A DNA stretch of 15,116 nucleotides from Candidatus Methylomirabilis sp. (GTDB lineage: Bacteria > DYJV01), in the NCBI GenBank assembly GCA_020722945.1, contig DYJV01000024.1, positions 17,668 through 32,783 on the forward strand, in the 5' to 3' direction. Each line of letters opens with the position of its first letter. Position 1 is the stretch's first letter. Below are positions 13,458-15,116 of this stretch, piece by piece. The translations under genes were made by a program, and so were the position numbers. The notes beneath the pieces are model-generated. The model was not told where the DNA came from and did no database searches. It was given only the letters and a program-made list of their open reading frames with translations.

Positions 13458-14849
13458 ATGGTAATAAAATCAGAGGTTCTTCAAAAGCTAAAGAATATAG
13501 CAGGGGATGGTAATTTCTTCACAGACAAAGAGACACTCCAACATTTTAACTACGATGCTACAGAGAGAAGATATATGCCTGATGTTGTAGTGACTCCCAA
13601 ATCAACAGAGGAAATCTCTAAAATAATGGAGTTGTGTTATCAAGAGAATATTCCTATTACACCACAGGGTGGGAAAACAGGATTGAGCGGAGGTTGTCTT
13701 CCTGTCAAAGGTGGAGTTATTATCTCATTTAAAAATATGAAAAATATATTAGAGATCGATGATAAGAATTATACTGCTACTGTTGAACCTGGTGTGGTTG
13801 CTGCTGATTTTCAAAAAGCGATAAGGGATAAGGGACTTTTCTTCCCACCAGATCCCTCAAGCACGGTAGAGAGCACACTTGGCGGGAATGTTGCTGAAAA
13901 TGCGGGTTACACAAGGGCTGTAAAGTATGGAGTTACCAAAGATTATATACTTGGTCTTGAAGCTGTATTGCCCAATGGGAAAGTGATACATCTTGGTGGT
14001 AAAAATATCAAAGATGTTACAGGATATGACCTTGTGAGACTTTTGGTTGGTTCTGAGGGGACTCTTGCTGTTATAACAAAGATAATTGTTAAACTACTAC
14101 CTCTCCCTGAATCGAGAAGGACTTTGATAGGGTATTTTGATGATATGACCATAGGTGCTGATTTTGTTGTAGAAATTTTTAAATCAGGTATTATCCCAAC
14201 AGCGATAGAGTTTATGGATAGGATGACTATGAAAGCGGTTGAAAGTTATCTTAATGTTGAATTACCTGAAGCAGAAGCAATGATTCTTGTTGAAGTTGAT
14301 GGGAACAAATTTGCTGTTGACGATGAAGCTGAAAAGATTCTTAAAATATATGAGAAAACAGGAGCAAAAGATTTTAGACTTGCAATTGATCAGAAAGAAG
14401 CTGATAAATTTTGGATAATCAGAAGGGAATCACTCCCTTCATTAAAGGCAAAGGGTGGGGATCAGCTCGAAGCGGATATAGTTGTCCCAAGATATTTTTT
14501 ACCTGCCTATGTTAAAAATATTCACAAACTTGCAGATGAGTATAAATGTCAGGTTGCAGCTTATGGTCATGCTGGTGATGGAAACCTCCACATCACAATA
14601 ATTTATCATAAATCTTCTTTTCAGGATCTTGTAAATGCAAATGAGCTTTTTGCAAGATTTTATGAAGAGGCGATAAAATTAGGTGGTTCACTTTCAGGTG
14701 AGCATGGTATTGGTATAACAGCAGCACCTTACTTGAAGATGCAACTCGGAGAAACAGAGATAGAGCTTCTTAGGAGCATTAAAAAGGCTTTTGACCCAAA
14801 AGGACTTCTAAATCCGGGTAAAATATTTGATTTTAAAGATGAGGAGTGA
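13458..14849 (+). CDS. FAD-linked 2-hydroxyacid dehydrogenase (GlcD / D-lactate dehydrogenase type)
   Basis: A 463-residue flavoenzyme of the VAO/FAD_binding_4 family, oxidising a 2-hydroxy acid (glycolate, D-lactate or similar) to the 2-oxo acid. The N-terminal FAD domain shows PDVVVTPKSTEEI (41-53), PITPQGGKTGLSGGCLPVKGG (66-86), DPSSTVESTLGGNVAENAGYTRAVKYGVTKDYILGLEAVLPNGKV (132-176) and GYDLVRLLVGSEGTLAVIT (189-207). The C-terminal FAD-oxidase domain has YGHAGDGNLH (369-378), GEHGIG (414-419) and NPGKIF (452-457), which hold the active-site histidines. PQGGKTGL recalls D-2-hydroxyglutarate dehydrogenases, where GlcD usually reads RGAGTGL, so the substrate is open. The ATG at 13458 follows GGGAGGGAG; an ATG at 13441 is out of frame. 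No iron-sulfur partner (GlcF type) follows within the window. It lies downstream of the TRAP genes, suggesting oxidation of the imported acid. Confidence 0.92.
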   Translation: MVIKSEVLQKLKNIAGDGNFFTDKETLQHFNYDATERRYMPDVVVTPKSTEEISKIMELCYQENIPITPQGGKTGLSGGCLPVKGGVIISFKNMKNILEIDDKNYTATVEPGVVAADFQKAIRDKGLFFPPDPSSTVESTLGGNVAENAGYTRAVKYGVTKDYILGLEAVLPNGKVIHLGGKNIKDVTGYDLVRLLVGSEGTLAVITKIIVKLLPLPESRRTLIGYFDDMTIGADFVVEIFKSGIIPTAIEFMDRMTMKAVESYLNVELPEAEAMILVEVDGNKFAVDDEAEKILKIYEKTGAKDFRLAIDQKEADKFWIIRRESLPSLKAKGGDQLEADIVVPRYFLPAYVKNIHKLADEYKCQVAAYGHAGDGNLHITIIYHKSSFQDLVNANELFARFYEEAIKLGGSLSGEHGIGITAAPYLKMQLGETEIELLRSIKKAFDPKGLLNPGKIFDFKDEE

Positions 14850-14902
14850 TTTATCAATTATCAAGGTTGAAAATTTAAATTATAACGACAAACTATAAAA
14901 AC

Positions 14903-15083
14903 AGGCTGAAGTCTGAAGTGATGAAGGCTGAAGGGAAAAACAAAAAAAATAAAAACAAGAAGATAAAAAACTAAAGAACGACCACCCCGTTCATCTTTGC
15001 TGTCCACCCCTTGAGTAGAGGGAAATTGACTACCACTTTGAGTAGAAGGGAATAAAGATAGGCTGAAGACGTAAGGCTGAAAG
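14903..15083. repeat. Intergenic repeats: AGGCTGAA units flanking a CCACCCC / TTGAGTAGA element
   Basis: AGGCTGAA occurs at 14903, 14925, 15060 and 15074, with a related GTCTGAAG between the first two. Between these pairs lies a GC-richer core with CCACCCC at 14982-14988 and 15004-15010, and two near-copies of a unit reading CCAC, then TTGAGTAGA, then GGGAA (15004-15024 and 15033-15052). A-rich runs surround both. It looks like a dispersed, non-coding repeat element; no open frame is supported in 14850-15116. Confidence 0.65.
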
Positions 15084-15116
15084 AAGAGATAAAAAAAATA
15101 AGAAAAATAAAAAAAA

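Noticed and set aside
14903-15083. Possible CRISPR array
   Set aside because: Repeats are 8-21 bp, unevenly spaced and degenerate, without uniform spacers or cas genes nearby.
1-15116. tRNA, rRNA, known riboswitch, insertion sequence or phage/defence genes
   Set aside because: No matching structures, transposase or defence-type proteins are visible on either strand.

Overview
The window is AT-rich bacterial DNA with two back-to-back gene blocks. A TonB-like protein at the left edge, a heptosyltransferase-family enzyme, DctP/Q/M TRAP transporter genes and a fused IspDF point to a Gram-negative anaerobe or microaerophile. The overall style resembles Deferribacteres-type genomes. That placement is inference, because there is no rRNA or other decisive marker.

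Left block, 1-6835, all on the minus strand, reading right to left: pyruvate kinase (pyk), a glycosyltransferase family 9 protein, argJ, a CarD-type RNA polymerase-binding regulator, a membrane PIN/TRAM protein (YacL family), a bifunctional IspDF, and the N-terminal part of a TonB-like protein cut by the window edge. Several junctions are tight: a 13-nt overlap for carD/PIN-TRAM, a 1-nt overlap for PIN-TRAM/ispDF, and 15-nt gaps for ispDF/tonB-like and pyk/GT9. The lower part is therefore probably one operon. The block is housekeeping in character: glycolysis, arginine biosynthesis, isoprenoid precursors and transcription control.

Centre, 6836-8137: a 352-bp gene-free stretch with a short hairpin and an imperfect direct repeat, then a FadR/GntR-FCD regulator on the minus strand, then a divergent control region. 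That region holds a perfect 17-bp inverted repeat with a FadR-type TGGTCAGACCA core in its left part, plus a second, overlapping 10-bp inverted repeat. This is the best candidate regulatory switch of the window.

Right block, 8138-14849, plus strand: an AMP-forming acyl-CoA synthetase, a TRAP substrate-binding protein (DctP/TakP type), a GC-rich hairpin, a 365-bp AT-rich intergenic region with several inverted repeats, the TRAP small (DctQ) and large (DctM) permeases overlapping by ATGA, and a GlcD-type FAD-linked 2-hydroxyacid dehydrogenase. Together these look like a regulated module for importing an organic acid (2-hydroxy, 2-oxo or other monocarboxylate), oxidising it and/or activating it to a CoA thioester. 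The substrate cannot be read from sequence alone.

Right end, 14850-15116: non-coding, with repeated AGGCTGAA units and CCACCCC / TTGAGTAGA repeats in A-rich DNA, resembling a dispersed intergenic repeat. I see no tRNA, rRNA, CRISPR, insertion sequence or phage gene. I do not see a convincing new biological system. The most unusual items are the competing inverted repeats at 7963-8047, the structured gap inside the TRAP genes, and the terminal repeats.
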